Source: an uncultured Ruminococcus sp.
Lineage (GTDB): Bacteria > Bacillota_A > Clostridia > Oscillospirales > Ruminococcaceae
Length of the DNA stretch: 14,314 bases
Direction of reading: 5' to 3'
Assembly: GCA_902782875.1 (NCBI GenBank)
Contig: CACZPE010000122.1
Span: 1-14,314 of the forward strand
The position numbers were made by a program, and so were the translations under genes. The notes under the pieces were generated by a model that worked only from the letters and a program-made list of their open reading frames with translations, was not told where the DNA came from and did not search any database. This document shows, one piece after another, positions 1-7,635 of the stretch (position 1 is its first letter; each line of letters opens with the position of its first letter).

Positions 1-921
1 AAAAGAAGCTATGTCAAGGGGCTTGTGGTCAACCGCTTCAGAGGGGATATATCCCTTTTTGACGACGGTGTAAGGATACTTGAGGAAAGAGGCGGAGTGC
101 CTGTAGCGGGAGTAGTGCCGTATATCCCCAACACGCTTGACGATGAGGACAGCCTTTCGGACAAGCTGCGCTATGTGCCGCCTGTGGACGGATGCGTGAA
201 TATCGCAGTGACAAGACTGCCGAAGATGTCAAACTACACCGATCTTGATGTATTCACCGACTATGACGGAGTGCGCATAAGCTTTGTTACAGAGCCGTCA
301 CAGCTGACAGGCTTTGATATGATAGTCATCCCCGGCAGCAAATCCGTCATAGCCGATATGAAGTGGCTTAAGGAGAAAGGCCTTGCGGATATGATACGGG
401 CAAAGGCCGCTGATATCCCCGTATTCGGCATATGCGGCGGTTATCAGCTTCTCGGTAATACTATAAGTGACCCGTATGATACAGAGGGCGGCGGAAGTAC
501 TGACGGCCTCGGTCTTCTTGATATTGATTCGGTTTTTGAAACGCAGAAGACAAGAACTACTCTTACAGGGCGCATAGACCACGTTGACGGCATATTCTCA
601 GCCCTTTCGGGAGCTGAGTATGAGGGCTATGAGATACATATGGGACAGAGCGTGATATCCTCCTCTGATACCGTGCCCTTCACGTCATGCGGGGCACAGC
701 GCGGGAATATCTACGGCACATATGTGCACGGAATATTCGACCGCGGAGAAGTTTCATCCGTGATAGTGAAGGCGCTTTGTGAGAAGAAAGGCCTGAGCTT
801 TTCGGGAAAGGTCCATGACAGGCGGGAGGAAAAGGAAAGGCAGTATAAGCTGCTTGCGGATACTGTAAGAAAAAGCCTTGATATGGAGCTTATCTACAGG
901 ATTATGGAAAAAGGGATATGA
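1..921 (+). CDS. cobQ: Cobyric acid synthase (glutamine-hydrolysing), C-terminal part; 5' truncated by window edge
   Basis: The reading frame is open from base 1, so the gene starts upstream; 306 residues are visible out of about 490-510 usual for the family. CobQ amidates the b, d, e and g carboxylates of adenosylcobyrinic acid a,c-diamide, using glutamine and ATP, in cytoplasmic cobalamin synthesis. The fragment begins near the end of the synthetase half (GLVVNRFRGD, GVVPYIPN) and continues into the class I glutamine amidotransferase half. IPGSKSVIADMKWL precedes the nucleophile elbow FGICGGYQLLG, with the catalytic Cys at bases 433-435. The catalytic His lies in TYVHGIFD (about bases 720-743). 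These signatures are typical of CobQ rather than CobB. The stop overlaps the next ATG by 4 bp (ATGA), which implies translational coupling to the lipoprotein gene. The frame looks intact. Confidence 0.95.
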   Translation, partial: KRSYVKGLVVNRFRGDISLFDDGVRILEERGGVPVAGVVPYIPNTLDDEDSLSDKLRYVPPVDGCVNIAVTRLPKMSNYTDLDVFTDYDGVRISFVTEPSQLTGFDMIVIPGSKSVIADMKWLKEKGLADMIRAKAADIPVFGICGGYQLLGNTISDPYDTEGGGSTDGLGLLDIDSVFETQKTRTTLTGRIDHVDGIFSALSGAEYEGYEIHMGQSVISSSDTVPFTSCGAQRGNIYGTYVHGIFDRGEVSSVIVKALCEKKGLSFSGKVHDRREEKERQYKLLADTVRKSLDMELIYRIMEKGI

Positions 922-2822
922 AGATAACAAAACTCATAACAGCTGTGATCATGTGCGGCATGATATTTTCAGGCTGTGACTTTACTCAGAAAAGCTCTGA
1001 CGGCGGTCCGCAGAATTCTGTTACTGCAGGCGGGGATACACAGCCATCGGCAGAATATGAGAACAGTGCTATATCCGAAATAAGCTCGGGCCATGCAGGA
1101 CAGCCCTATGAAAGCAGTATGCTCTCGGTGCTGTATGATGATACCACAGCTCTTGAGATAGGTTATAAGACTTCGCGGGAAGAATCTGCATCGGTGAGTG
1201 ATGATATATCGCCTGCCGATGTGGCAATGATAAAGCGGCTTCTTATAGGCCTTACGCCTGAATTCACGGATGATGCGGGTACCGTCGGAGATGCAGGATA
1301 TGACAGTATGTATCCGCTCAGCAGTCTTACCTTTTCTGCGAAGAATAAATCGGCAGGCGTGGAGTTTTCGGACAGGAACGGAAGGGCTTACGGCAGGATA
1401 TGGACTGCTCCTGCGGGAGAACAGAAGATCGTATCTGACTGGTTTGCCGCAGACGATACCGATTTGTACGTCTATGCGCTGGGTACAGTGCTCAGAACGC
1501 ACGACAACGGCTTTTACGGCGTAAACCAGTATGATAAGCCGAATATTCAGGCACATACTACAGCATGCAGGATATTTTCAGATGATATTTTCCCGGGATA
1601 TACAGACACATCCACACCCGATGACTATACAGTGGTCGGCACGTCGGGGGAGATATCTTTACTGCTGCCCGAGGGCGGAGAGCTTGTCACCTACAACAAT
1701 ATGCTCAGCTGGAAAAAAGACGGTGTTGCATTATATGTAAAGGACCGCTTTCTTGACGGGCTGTTTGAGGACACCGGCATATATGATAAAAGCTATGTGC
1801 ATTTCGGAAGCAAGATCCCGGGCGGCTTTGCGGTGTACGACATATATTCCCCGAAGGAAGCGGGAGCCTGGTATATCAATCTTCAGTTCCGCAAAGACGG
1901 TGTCGGCCAGTATTCTTTTTCATTCAGGACGGAAGACGAGAAACTGACCAACGAGTTCAAAGATCTTGCAAAATATGTACTGGGCAGTATATCCGTGGGG
2001 GCACAACAGCCCTATGACGCGGGCAGAGACCATGCAGGAATGAGAATGAACAGCAGTCCCAGCTTCTACAGCGATGAGGGCTATCTGATGGTGGGGGCGT
2101 CATCCGATCTGTACTGCAACAGCGTCACGGAATATGTGCCGCAGCCGTTCACCATAAGCTACTATTCCTTTGATCGCAGGAAAAACTACATTACAAAGGA
2201 CTACGGATATATCCTTGAAAAGAACGAGGACGGGAAATGGTATGAGGTACTGCCGCTTTCAAAGATCGATGATTTAAACAGCGGCGGTGAGGACAGGATA
2301 AATTATGTGTTTGACAATGATGCCATGATCGTAGTATTCGATCCGACTATATATCCGCTGCTGCCTCAGGGCAAATACCGCGTGACCGTTCCCTTCAGAG
2401 AAGAGGGAGAGAATGAAGAAACAGCGTATTACGGCGGCTTCTATGAATTTGAGGTCACGCCCGCCGCGGAGGTTCCCGCCCACGACGGAAAGGCCACAGC
2501 CAGACTTGGAAAGGACGGCTGTATCTATTACAGTATCAGTTATCCCGAAATTTTCTACACAGGCGAATACGTGGATGTGGAATATTACGGGGACAACGGA
2601 TGGTATTCTGTGCGCACCGCTCCGATAAGCTCTGCCAAGCTGAGCGGACATTATTCTATGGATCTTTTCTCGCACAATGACGGAGCACTTGATGCAGCGG
2701 ATTATGATCTGTCACATGAGGGGATGTACCGTCTGCGCATAAGTGTATACGGAGTCGATGATTATGACAACAGGACAGGCGCACCCGAAACCATATATGC
2801 GCCGCTGTCGGTGACATTATGA
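918..2822 (+). CDS. Large lipoprotein with two probable bacterial Ig-like domains, function unknown
   Basis: The 634-residue product starts with a lipoprotein signal: positive MKITK, a hydrophobic core, and lipobox FSGC with the acylated Cys at residue 20. It should be anchored on the outer face of the membrane. A low-complexity Ser/Gly/Asp linker runs to about residue 65. Residues about 70-360 form a beta-rich region I do not recognise. Residues about 390-515 contain YILEKNEDGKWYEV followed by PQGKYRVTVPF and FYEFEV, a pattern I know from bacterial Ig-like (Big_14-type) domains. Residues about 523-634 look like a second, weaker copy (VDVEYYGDNGWYSV, then HEGMYRLRISVYG). No catalytic motif is visible. 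The start is the ATG overlapping the cobQ stop, with AAAAAGGG just upstream. A role as a corrinoid-binding surface protein would be guesswork from the neighbourhood. Confidence 0.85.
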   Translation: MKITKLITAVIMCGMIFSGCDFTQKSSDGGPQNSVTAGGDTQPSAEYENSAISEISSGHAGQPYESSMLSVLYDDTTALEIGYKTSREESASVSDDISPADVAMIKRLLIGLTPEFTDDAGTVGDAGYDSMYPLSSLTFSAKNKSAGVEFSDRNGRAYGRIWTAPAGEQKIVSDWFAADDTDLYVYALGTVLRTHDNGFYGVNQYDKPNIQAHTTACRIFSDDIFPGYTDTSTPDDYTVVGTSGEISLLLPEGGELVTYNNMLSWKKDGVALYVKDRFLDGLFEDTGIYDKSYVHFGSKIPGGFAVYDIYSPKEAGAWYINLQFRKDGVGQYSFSFRTEDEKLTNEFKDLAKYVLGSISVGAQQPYDAGRDHAGMRMNSSPSFYSDEGYLMVGASSDLYCNSVTEYVPQPFTISYYSFDRRKNYITKDYGYILEKNEDGKWYEVLPLSKIDDLNSGGEDRINYVFDNDAMIVVFDPTIYPLLPQGKYRVTVPFREEGENEETAYYGGFYEFEVTPAAEVPAHDGKATARLGKDGCIYYSISYPEIFYTGEYVDVEYYGDNGWYSVRTAPISSAKLSGHYSMDLFSHNDGALDAADYDLSHEGMYRLRISVYGVDDYDNRTGAPETIYAPLSVTL

Positions 2823-2850
2823 TCAGACGATCCATATGGGAGCGATTACT

Positions 2851-3567
2851 ATGAAGAAATTCTACGGCTTTTTTGACAACGGAAAGTACAAGGTCGGCTG
2901 CGGCGGCGGTACGATATATGTATACGACAGGGACGAAAACGAACTGACAAGGTTCAAGGGGCTGTCAACTACATATAAGGGTGCATTTCATCCGCACAGA
3001 AATATATTTGCGGCGAAATCTACAAACGGTCTGCTTGTGGCTTATGACCTTGACACACTGAGTCTGATAAAGAAGATAAATATACACGCGAGTGCACAGG
3101 ATGAGGGCTTTGCATATTCCCCGTCGGGAGAAGTGTTTTACAACATAGAAAAGCCTGTTTTGTCGACCAGGACTCAGCTGACTGTGTATGACGGTGTGAC
3201 CTTTGAGAAAAAAGAAGTATACTTTGAAAATGAAGAAAAGATGCATCTGGAGCATATCGAAACATATCCCGGTGAGATATATCTTTTCGGATTCATGCGC
3301 GGAGAAAGCGGATGCGGTGAATATCCGTTCGCTGCAAGGTTTATAAACGGTGAGGTCGCCGATATCAGAGAGATAAAAACAAAGCTTTATGATACGCCGG
3401 GCAGGTGGATGATATGGTTCGATACCGACTATGAATATGTGAAGACATATAAGAACTGGGAGCTGCACGGCTTTACCGAAAAGGAAGCAGAAACAAAGGA
3501 ATGCCTGAAGCAGAAGCCGTTCCCGCCTGTGGTGACGGTAAAGAAAATATGGGAACTCAACGGGTGA
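2851..3567 (+). CDS. Small WD40/propeller-like cytoplasmic protein, function unknown
   Basis: The product is 238 residues from the ATG at 2851. That start is preferred over the in-frame ATG at 2836 because GGGAG (2838-2842) lies 8 nt before it, and the protein then begins MKKFYGFFDNG. There is no signal peptide or membrane segment. The N-terminal half has repeated short beta-strand units resembling propeller blades: GGTIYVYDRDENELTRFKG, then FHPHRNIFAAKSTNGLLVAYD, then FAYSPSGEVFYNI, then QLTVYDGVTFEKKEVYF. This suggests about four blades of a WD40- or YVTN-like fold, fewer than the usual seven. No enzyme motif is seen. It sits 28 bp after the lipoprotein gene and 4 bp before cobO, so it belongs to the same transcription unit. 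Why it lies in a corrinoid operon is unclear. Confidence 0.8.
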   Translation: MKKFYGFFDNGKYKVGCGGGTIYVYDRDENELTRFKGLSTTYKGAFHPHRNIFAAKSTNGLLVAYDLDTLSLIKKINIHASAQDEGFAYSPSGEVFYNIEKPVLSTRTQLTVYDGVTFEKKEVYFENEEKMHLEHIETYPGEIYLFGFMRGESGCGEYPFAARFINGEVADIREIKTKLYDTPGRWMIWFDTDYEYVKTYKNWELHGFTEKEAETKECLKQKPFPPVVTVKKIWELNG

Positions 3568-3571
3568 TATT

Positions 3572-4072
3572 ATGATACACATATACTGCGGAGACGGCAA
3601 GGGCAAAACTACCGCTGCACTGGGGCTCGCACTGAGGGCTGCGGGAGCGGGTTGGAAAGTGCATATATATCAGTTCATGAAGGGCAGCCCGACCTCGGAG
3701 CTTGTGAGCCTTGAAAAGCTGGGGATACAGGTGAAGAGACTGTCAAGAGACTACGGCTTTGTAAAGAATATGACCGAAGAGGAAAAGCAGCTTGTAAAGT
3801 CAGAGCATGATGCCCTGCTCGGTGAATGTATGCGCGATGACTGTGACCTTATAATACTCGATGAGATATTCTCCGCTGTGAACAAAGGCGTTGCGGATAA
3901 GGAAAAGGCGCTGCAGGTGATGCATCTGTGTTCGCATTTTCAGGATATAGTCCTTACAGGCAGAGACCCCGACAGGGAATTTCTTGATGCCGCGGACTAT
4001 ATAACGGATATGCAGTGTGTTAGACACCCTTATCAGAAGGGCATCGCCGCACGGAAAGGGATAGAGTACTGA
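3572..4072 (+). CDS. cobO: Cob(I)yrinic acid a,c-diamide / corrinoid adenosyltransferase (CobO/BtuR/CobA type)
   Basis: This cytoplasmic enzyme transfers the 5'-deoxyadenosyl group of ATP to cob(I)alamin or cob(I)yrinate diamide, making the adenosylated corrinoid that CobQ uses. The 166-residue product has the family P-loop GDGKGKTT at residues 7-14 and a Walker-B-like DLIILDEIF at about 91-99. It also has the C-terminal signature LTGRDPDREFLDAADYITD, then HPYQKGIAARKGIEY. Compared with the ~200-residue Proteobacterial enzymes it lacks the N-terminal extension, which is common in Firmicutes. The ATG lies 4 bp after the previous stop with only a weak GGGTGAT site, so translation may be coupled. 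Its stop overlaps the next start by one base (TGATG). The presence of cobO and cobQ together marks the operon as corrinoid related. Confidence 0.95.
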   Translation: MIHIYCGDGKGKTTAALGLALRAAGAGWKVHIYQFMKGSPTSELVSLEKLGIQVKRLSRDYGFVKNMTEEEKQLVKSEHDALLGECMRDDCDLIILDEIFSAVNKGVADKEKALQVMHLCSHFQDIVLTGRDPDREFLDAADYITDMQCVRHPYQKGIAARKGIEY

Positions 4073-5247
4073 TGTCATACAAGCGCACAGTGATATCCTG
4101 CTTTGTGGGATATATCGTTCAGGCGGTGGTGAATAACTTTCTGCCGCTTCTGTTCATTACGCTTCAGGGCGGGTATGGCATTCCTACCGAAAAGATAACT
4201 CTGCTGATAACGGTGAATTTCGGCGTGCAGCTTACGGTGGATCTGCTGTCGGTATTTTTCATCGACAGGATAGGCTACAGAGCAGGTATGCTGCTGGCGC
4301 ATATATTCTCGGCCGCGGGATTTATACTGCTGCCTGTGCTGCCGCAGGTGCTCGATCCCTTCATGGGGCTGATGATATCTGTCATAGTATACGCTGTTGG
4401 CGGCGGTCTCCTTGAAGTGCTGGTAAGCCCTGTTATGGAGAGTTGCCCTACAGACAACAAGGAAACGGCAATGAGTATGCTCCATTCATTCTACTGCTGG
4501 GGGCAGGCGGGAGTAGTACTGCTCTCCACACTTTTCTTTGCTGTTTTCGGCATAGATAACTGGCGTATACTGTCTTTTGCATGGGCACTTATCCCGATAA
4601 TAAACGGCATATCCTTCCTGACGGCACCAATAGCTCCGCTGATACCCGACGGACAGAAGGGCATGACGGTAAAGGAGCTTTTCGGCAGCAGGATATTCAT
4701 CATACTGTCGGTCATGATGATATGCTCGGGTGCTGCTGAACTTTCAGTAAGTCAATGGGCTTCATTCTTTGCGGAAAAGGGACTGGGTATAAGCAAGGCC
4801 GCAGGTGATCTTGCGGGACCTATGGCATTTGCGGTGCTTATGGGCGGCACAAGGGCCTTCTACGGCAAATTCGGGGACAGGATCAGTCTTGACCGCTTCA
4901 TGAAGGCAAGTACGGTGCTGTGTATTATATCATATATTATGATAAGTCTTTCGCCCATACCCGTTATAAGTCTTGCAGGGTGCGCTCTGTGCGGACTGTC
5001 GGTGGGCATAATGTGGCCGGGTACGTTCAGCAGGGCATCGGCGGCGCTTCGCAGGGGAGGTACGGCTATGTTCTCACTGCTTGCACTTTTCGGCGATATA
5101 GGCTGCTCGGGCGGACCTACGCTTGCAGGCTTTATCGGCGGACACGCGGGAGATATGCGCACGGGTATACTCGCGGCGGCGGTATTCCCTGTGCTGATGC
5201 TGATCATGCTTCTGACAGACCGGAGGGATGTGAATGAACGAGCTTGA
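4072..5247 (+). CDS. Major facilitator superfamily transporter
   Basis: The 391-residue protein is hydrophobic throughout and fits about 12 membrane helices in two six-helix halves, the usual MFS layout. After the second helix comes FFIDRIGYRAG, matching the MFS motif A loop (D-R-x-G-x-R-x-G). The central loop between the halves is around LIPDGQKGMTVKELFGSR. The second half has an equivalent loop, FYGKFGDRISLDRF. The protein resembles the sugar/unknown-substrate MFS permeases common in Clostridia, but I cannot name the substrate from sequence. It starts one base inside the cobO stop and its 3' end overlaps the next small gene by 14 bp. Its position suggests a link to corrinoid or precursor transport, but known B12 importers are BtuFCD or ECF types, so this is weak inference. 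Confidence 0.88.
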   Translation: MSYKRTVISCFVGYIVQAVVNNFLPLLFITLQGGYGIPTEKITLLITVNFGVQLTVDLLSVFFIDRIGYRAGMLLAHIFSAAGFILLPVLPQVLDPFMGLMISVIVYAVGGGLLEVLVSPVMESCPTDNKETAMSMLHSFYCWGQAGVVLLSTLFFAVFGIDNWRILSFAWALIPIINGISFLTAPIAPLIPDGQKGMTVKELFGSRIFIILSVMMICSGAAELSVSQWASFFAEKGLGISKAAGDLAGPMAFAVLMGGTRAFYGKFGDRISLDRFMKASTVLCIISYIMISLSPIPVISLAGCALCGLSVGIMWPGTFSRASAALRRGGTAMFSLLALFGDIGCSGGPTLAGFIGGHAGDMRTGILAAAVFPVLMLIMLLTDRRDVNERA

Positions 5248-5470
5248 AAAGCAGCAGAAGGAGCTTGTGAAGCTGCTTAAGGAACGTAAGAAAAAGGAAA
5301 AGAAGCTCAACAAAGAATGGCAGAAGCGCATGGAGAGCAAATACACCCACAAGGCGCTGAGGGCCGCAAAGAGATCCATGCTTGAAGATGCCTATACCAT
5401 AGACAGCCTTGAGTACAGAAAGATCGCACAGGAACTGAAGGAACACATCGAAAAAAACAAAAGCGAATAA
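5234..5470 (+). CDS. Small highly charged helical protein, unknown
   Basis: This 78-residue ORF begins with ATG inside the 3' end of the MFS gene, with GGAGG upstream at about 5222-5226. The sequence is dominated by Lys, Glu and Leu (for example ELVKLLKERKKKEKKLNKEW) and should be mostly alpha-helical, with a possible coiled coil over residues 1-35. There are no Cys pairs, signal peptide or membrane helix. The 14-bp overlap with the upstream gene, the good ribosome binding site and the terminator starting 6 bp after its stop support it as a real last gene. It has no recognisable family; it could bind nucleic acid or a protein partner, but that is only inferred from charge. Confidence 0.72.
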   Translation: MNELEKQQKELVKLLKERKKKEKKLNKEWQKRMESKYTHKALRAAKRSMLEDAYTIDSLEYRKIAQELKEHIEKNKSE

Positions 5471-5476
5471 TGATAA

Positions 5477-5522
5477 GCTGCATATACTTTTCATGAACGG
5501 AAAAGTATATGCAGCATTTTTT
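5477..5522 (+). terminator. Rho-independent terminator of the corrinoid operon
   Basis: A perfect 16-bp inverted repeat, GCTGCATATACTTTTC (5477-5492) and GAAAAGTATATGCAGC (5500-5515), encloses a 7-nt loop and is followed by A and six T residues. It begins 6 bp after the stop of the 78-residue gene and separates this operon from the next promoter. Confidence 0.93.
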
Positions 5523-5528
5523 GTGAGA

Positions 5529-5544
5529 TATGTCAATTGACATA
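5529..5544. promoter_or_regulatory. Perfect 16-bp palindrome, candidate TetR operator
   Basis: TATGTCAATTGACATA is a perfect palindrome whose right half contains the probable -35 hexamer TTGACA (5537-5542). A repressor bound here would block RNA polymerase. The TetR gene is third in the downstream operon and TetR proteins bind short palindromes near their own promoters, so autoregulation is the simplest reading. That link is inference. Confidence 0.65.
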
Positions 5545-5563
5545 ATGAGATTTTTGTGATAAT
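5537..5563 (+). promoter_or_regulatory. Probable sigma-A promoter of the hydrolase/EFR1/TetR operon
   Basis: TTGACA (5537-5542) is followed after 15 bp by GATAAT (5558-5563), which matches five of six bases of the consensus -10 and is preceded by an extended -10 TG (5555-5556). The short spacer is a weakness that the extended -10 could offset. A second dyad, GAGATT-N8-AATCTC (5547-5566), spans the -10 region and may be another regulator site. The first gene starts 47 bp beyond it. Confidence 0.6.
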
Positions 5564-5612
5564 CTCAAATAAACAGAACGATATTCGGTTTATTTTTAAG
5601 GAGGGGAGAAAG

Positions 5613-6767
5613 ATGACAGAGACAACAAAAAGAATAACTTTTCCTGTGGGATATTTTGATTTCCACGAGGATGTGAGGATCAATGCCACTCTGAATATGT
5701 ATTATTCAACGGGGGTATTTGACCGTGAGGAGCTTGAGGATATCGGAAAGAAGATCGACAGCTTTGAAACGTGGATATCGGTGTTTTCCGATCTCGCCGA
5801 GAAATATAAAGAAGCAGGCGAGATACTCAGAGCGGCGACGTGCTTCCGTGCAGCATTTTTCTACTGTCAGGACGAGGATAAAAAGCATATTCTCTATGAA
5901 AGCTGCCGTGAGCTGTATGACGATTATTACGGACAGATACCGTATATCAAATATGAGCACATACCCTGCCGCAGCTACACCATACCCGTATACAGTGCGG
6001 TGCATGACATATCAAAGGGAGTGATACTTCTCCACGGCGGATATGACAGCATAATACAGGATTTTCTCGGGATAATGATGTATCTGTATGAAACGGGCTA
6101 TGATGTGTATTTCTTTGAGGGCGACGGCCAGGGAGAAGTGCTCATGCGTCAGGGTATACGTATGAGACCCGAATGGGAACACTGCACAAAGGCGGTGATC
6201 GATCATTATTCCCTTGATGATGTGACACTGATCGGCATATCTCTCGGAGGATATCTTGCGCCCCGTGCGGCTGCGTATGAGAAGCGCATAAGCCGTGTGA
6301 TAATGTGTGATCTTGTGTATGATTTCTACGGTGCGATACTTGACAAGATGGGCAGCAAGGGAAAGCTATTCGACAGTATGGTAAATAACCCCAGACATCT
6401 GTTATGGAGATCGGTGAACAAAAAGCTGGAAAAGAACTGTTTCACAAACTGGCTTCTGGGACAAGGGCGTGCGATATTTGAAAATGTTCATACCCCCTGT
6501 GAGTATTTTAACTATATAAAGCAGTTCAATACAAAAGAGATATCCCCGATGATAACACAGGATGTGCTTGTGCTTGCAGGCGCTGATGATCTGTACACGA
6601 TATTCTATGATGAGCAGATAAAGGTTCTGACAAATGCAAGGAGCGTTACAGGGCGGCTGTTCACAAGCGAGGAAAACGCATCACATCACTGTCAGGTGGG
6701 GAATATACCGCTTCTGCTCAGGACGATGACAGAATGGATAGATGAAAAGTCAGATAAGGAGGGATAG
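5613..6767 (+). CDS. Alpha/beta hydrolase, FrsA/DUF1100-like
   Basis: The product is 384 residues from the ATG at 5613, which has AAGGAGGGG (5598-5606) ahead of it; the upstream in-frame GTG at 5556 lies in the promoter and is rejected. Residues 1-115 are a helical N-terminal cap-like region, as in FrsA-like and pseudooxynicotine-hydrolase-like enzymes. The hydrolase core follows: oxyanion-loop motif HGGY (141-144), FFEGDGQGE (167-175), nucleophile elbow GISLGGY with Ser210, acid region LAGADDLY with likely Asp326, and ASHHCQVGN with likely catalytic His359. All three triad positions are present, so it should be active on an ester, amide or C-C bond substrate. There is no signal peptide, so it acts in the cytoplasm. 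It is the first gene of a four-gene operon, with 2 bp to the next gene. The substrate is unknown. Confidence 0.88.
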   Translation: MTETTKRITFPVGYFDFHEDVRINATLNMYYSTGVFDREELEDIGKKIDSFETWISVFSDLAEKYKEAGEILRAATCFRAAFFYCQDEDKKHILYESCRELYDDYYGQIPYIKYEHIPCRSYTIPVYSAVHDISKGVILLHGGYDSIIQDFLGIMMYLYETGYDVYFFEGDGQGEVLMRQGIRMRPEWEHCTKAVIDHYSLDDVTLIGISLGGYLAPRAAAYEKRISRVIMCDLVYDFYGAILDKMGSKGKLFDSMVNNPRHLLWRSVNKKLEKNCFTNWLLGQGRAIFENVHTPCEYFNYIKQFNTKEISPMITQDVLVLAGADDLYTIFYDEQIKVLTNARSVTGRLFTSEENASHHCQVGNIPLLLRTMTEWIDEKSDKEG

Positions 6768-6769
6768 TC

Positions 6770-7633
6770 ATGAAATGCAGGATATATTATTTCACGGGAA
6801 CGGGCAACAGCCTCAGGGCAGCTGAAAAGATAGCGGAACGGATAGGCGGAGCAGAGCTTGTATCCATGCGCTGCGATCCCCGTGATGTGCCCGCGGATGA
6901 CTGTGATATGATCGGATTTGTATACCCTGTATATCACTGGACTGCTCCCGAGCCTGTGGTAAGATTTATAAAGAGACTGAAGATAAATACAAAAGCATAT
7001 ATATTCGCCGTGGCAAATCCGAGTATAGTCTGCGGCTTTGCCTGTGAAAGAGCAGCCTCGCTGCTGAAGAAAAAAGGCGCGGAGCTTGCCTACTGGAATG
7101 TGATAAACAGCGTCGCAAATTACGCGATAGTCTATCCGCCCGTGCCGCCTGCAAAGCTCGCAGTACCGTTTATGGAACGAAAAGCGGAGAAGGTAGCCGC
7201 CGAGATAGCACAGCGTAAGCGCCGTGCATACCCCAGGGCAAATCCGTTTATACGCATGCGGTACAAAAGGTTTATGCAGCCGTATATCGAACTGCAGAAA
7301 TATGCAGACTATCCCTTCACCGTATCTGATGAGTGTATCGGCTGCGGGATATGCAGCAGGGTCTGTCCGTGCAGCAACATCAGTATAAAGGACAAACGCC
7401 CTGTATTTCTGCACAGCTGCGCTAACTGTATGGCATGCGTCACCTCGTGCCCGAAACGTGCGATAGGATATGATATACACGCAAACGGCGCCGAGCTGTT
7501 AAGTGCTTCAGGTAAGGATACGCCCATCGTAAGGCTGATGGGCCTTCCCGCAGGGAGAAAGCTGTACCGCAATCCGTATATCACGGTACAGCAGCTGACA
7601 AAGAATAAGATAAACACAGATCAAGGAGAATAA
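6770..7633 (+). CDS. EFR1-type flavodoxin-ferredoxin fusion protein
   Basis: The 287-residue cytoplasmic protein joins a flavodoxin-like N-terminus to a two-cluster ferredoxin domain. YFTGTGNSL (residues 7-15) is the FMN phosphate-binding loop, and FVYPVYHW (50-57) is typical of the EFR1 family. Residues 189-199 form a first cluster motif C-x2-C-x2-C-x3-CP (Cys189, 192, 195, 199). Residues 217-227 form the second (Cys217, 220, 223, 227). It should therefore bind FMN and two [4Fe-4S] clusters and move electrons from ferredoxin to an unknown acceptor. The start has the GGAGG-type site of AAGGAGGG just before it. It lies 2 bp from genes on both sides, in the same operon as two hydrolases and a TetR regulator. 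This suggests reductive processing of the same substrate class, which is inference. Confidence 0.9.
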   Translation: MKCRIYYFTGTGNSLRAAEKIAERIGGAELVSMRCDPRDVPADDCDMIGFVYPVYHWTAPEPVVRFIKRLKINTKAYIFAVANPSIVCGFACERAASLLKKKGAELAYWNVINSVANYAIVYPPVPPAKLAVPFMERKAEKVAAEIAQRKRRAYPRANPFIRMRYKRFMQPYIELQKYADYPFTVSDECIGCGICSRVCPCSNISIKDKRPVFLHSCANCMACVTSCPKRAIGYDIHANGAELLSASGKDTPIVRLMGLPAGRKLYRNPYITVQQLTKNKINTDQGE

Positions 7634-7635
7634 CA

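Noticed and set aside
969..1556. 195-codon minus-strand open frame
   Set aside because: It lies antisense to the lipoprotein gene, which has a clear lipobox and continuous Ig-like domains; no ribosome binding site or family match on the minus strand.
5556..5612. Longer alpha/beta hydrolase starting at GTG 5556
   Set aside because: It overlaps the extended -10 of the promoter, and a much better site precedes ATG 5613.
6692..7480. 262-codon minus-strand open frame
   Set aside because: It is antisense to the EFR1 gene, whose two ferredoxin motifs are certain; the minus-strand product has no recognisable features.
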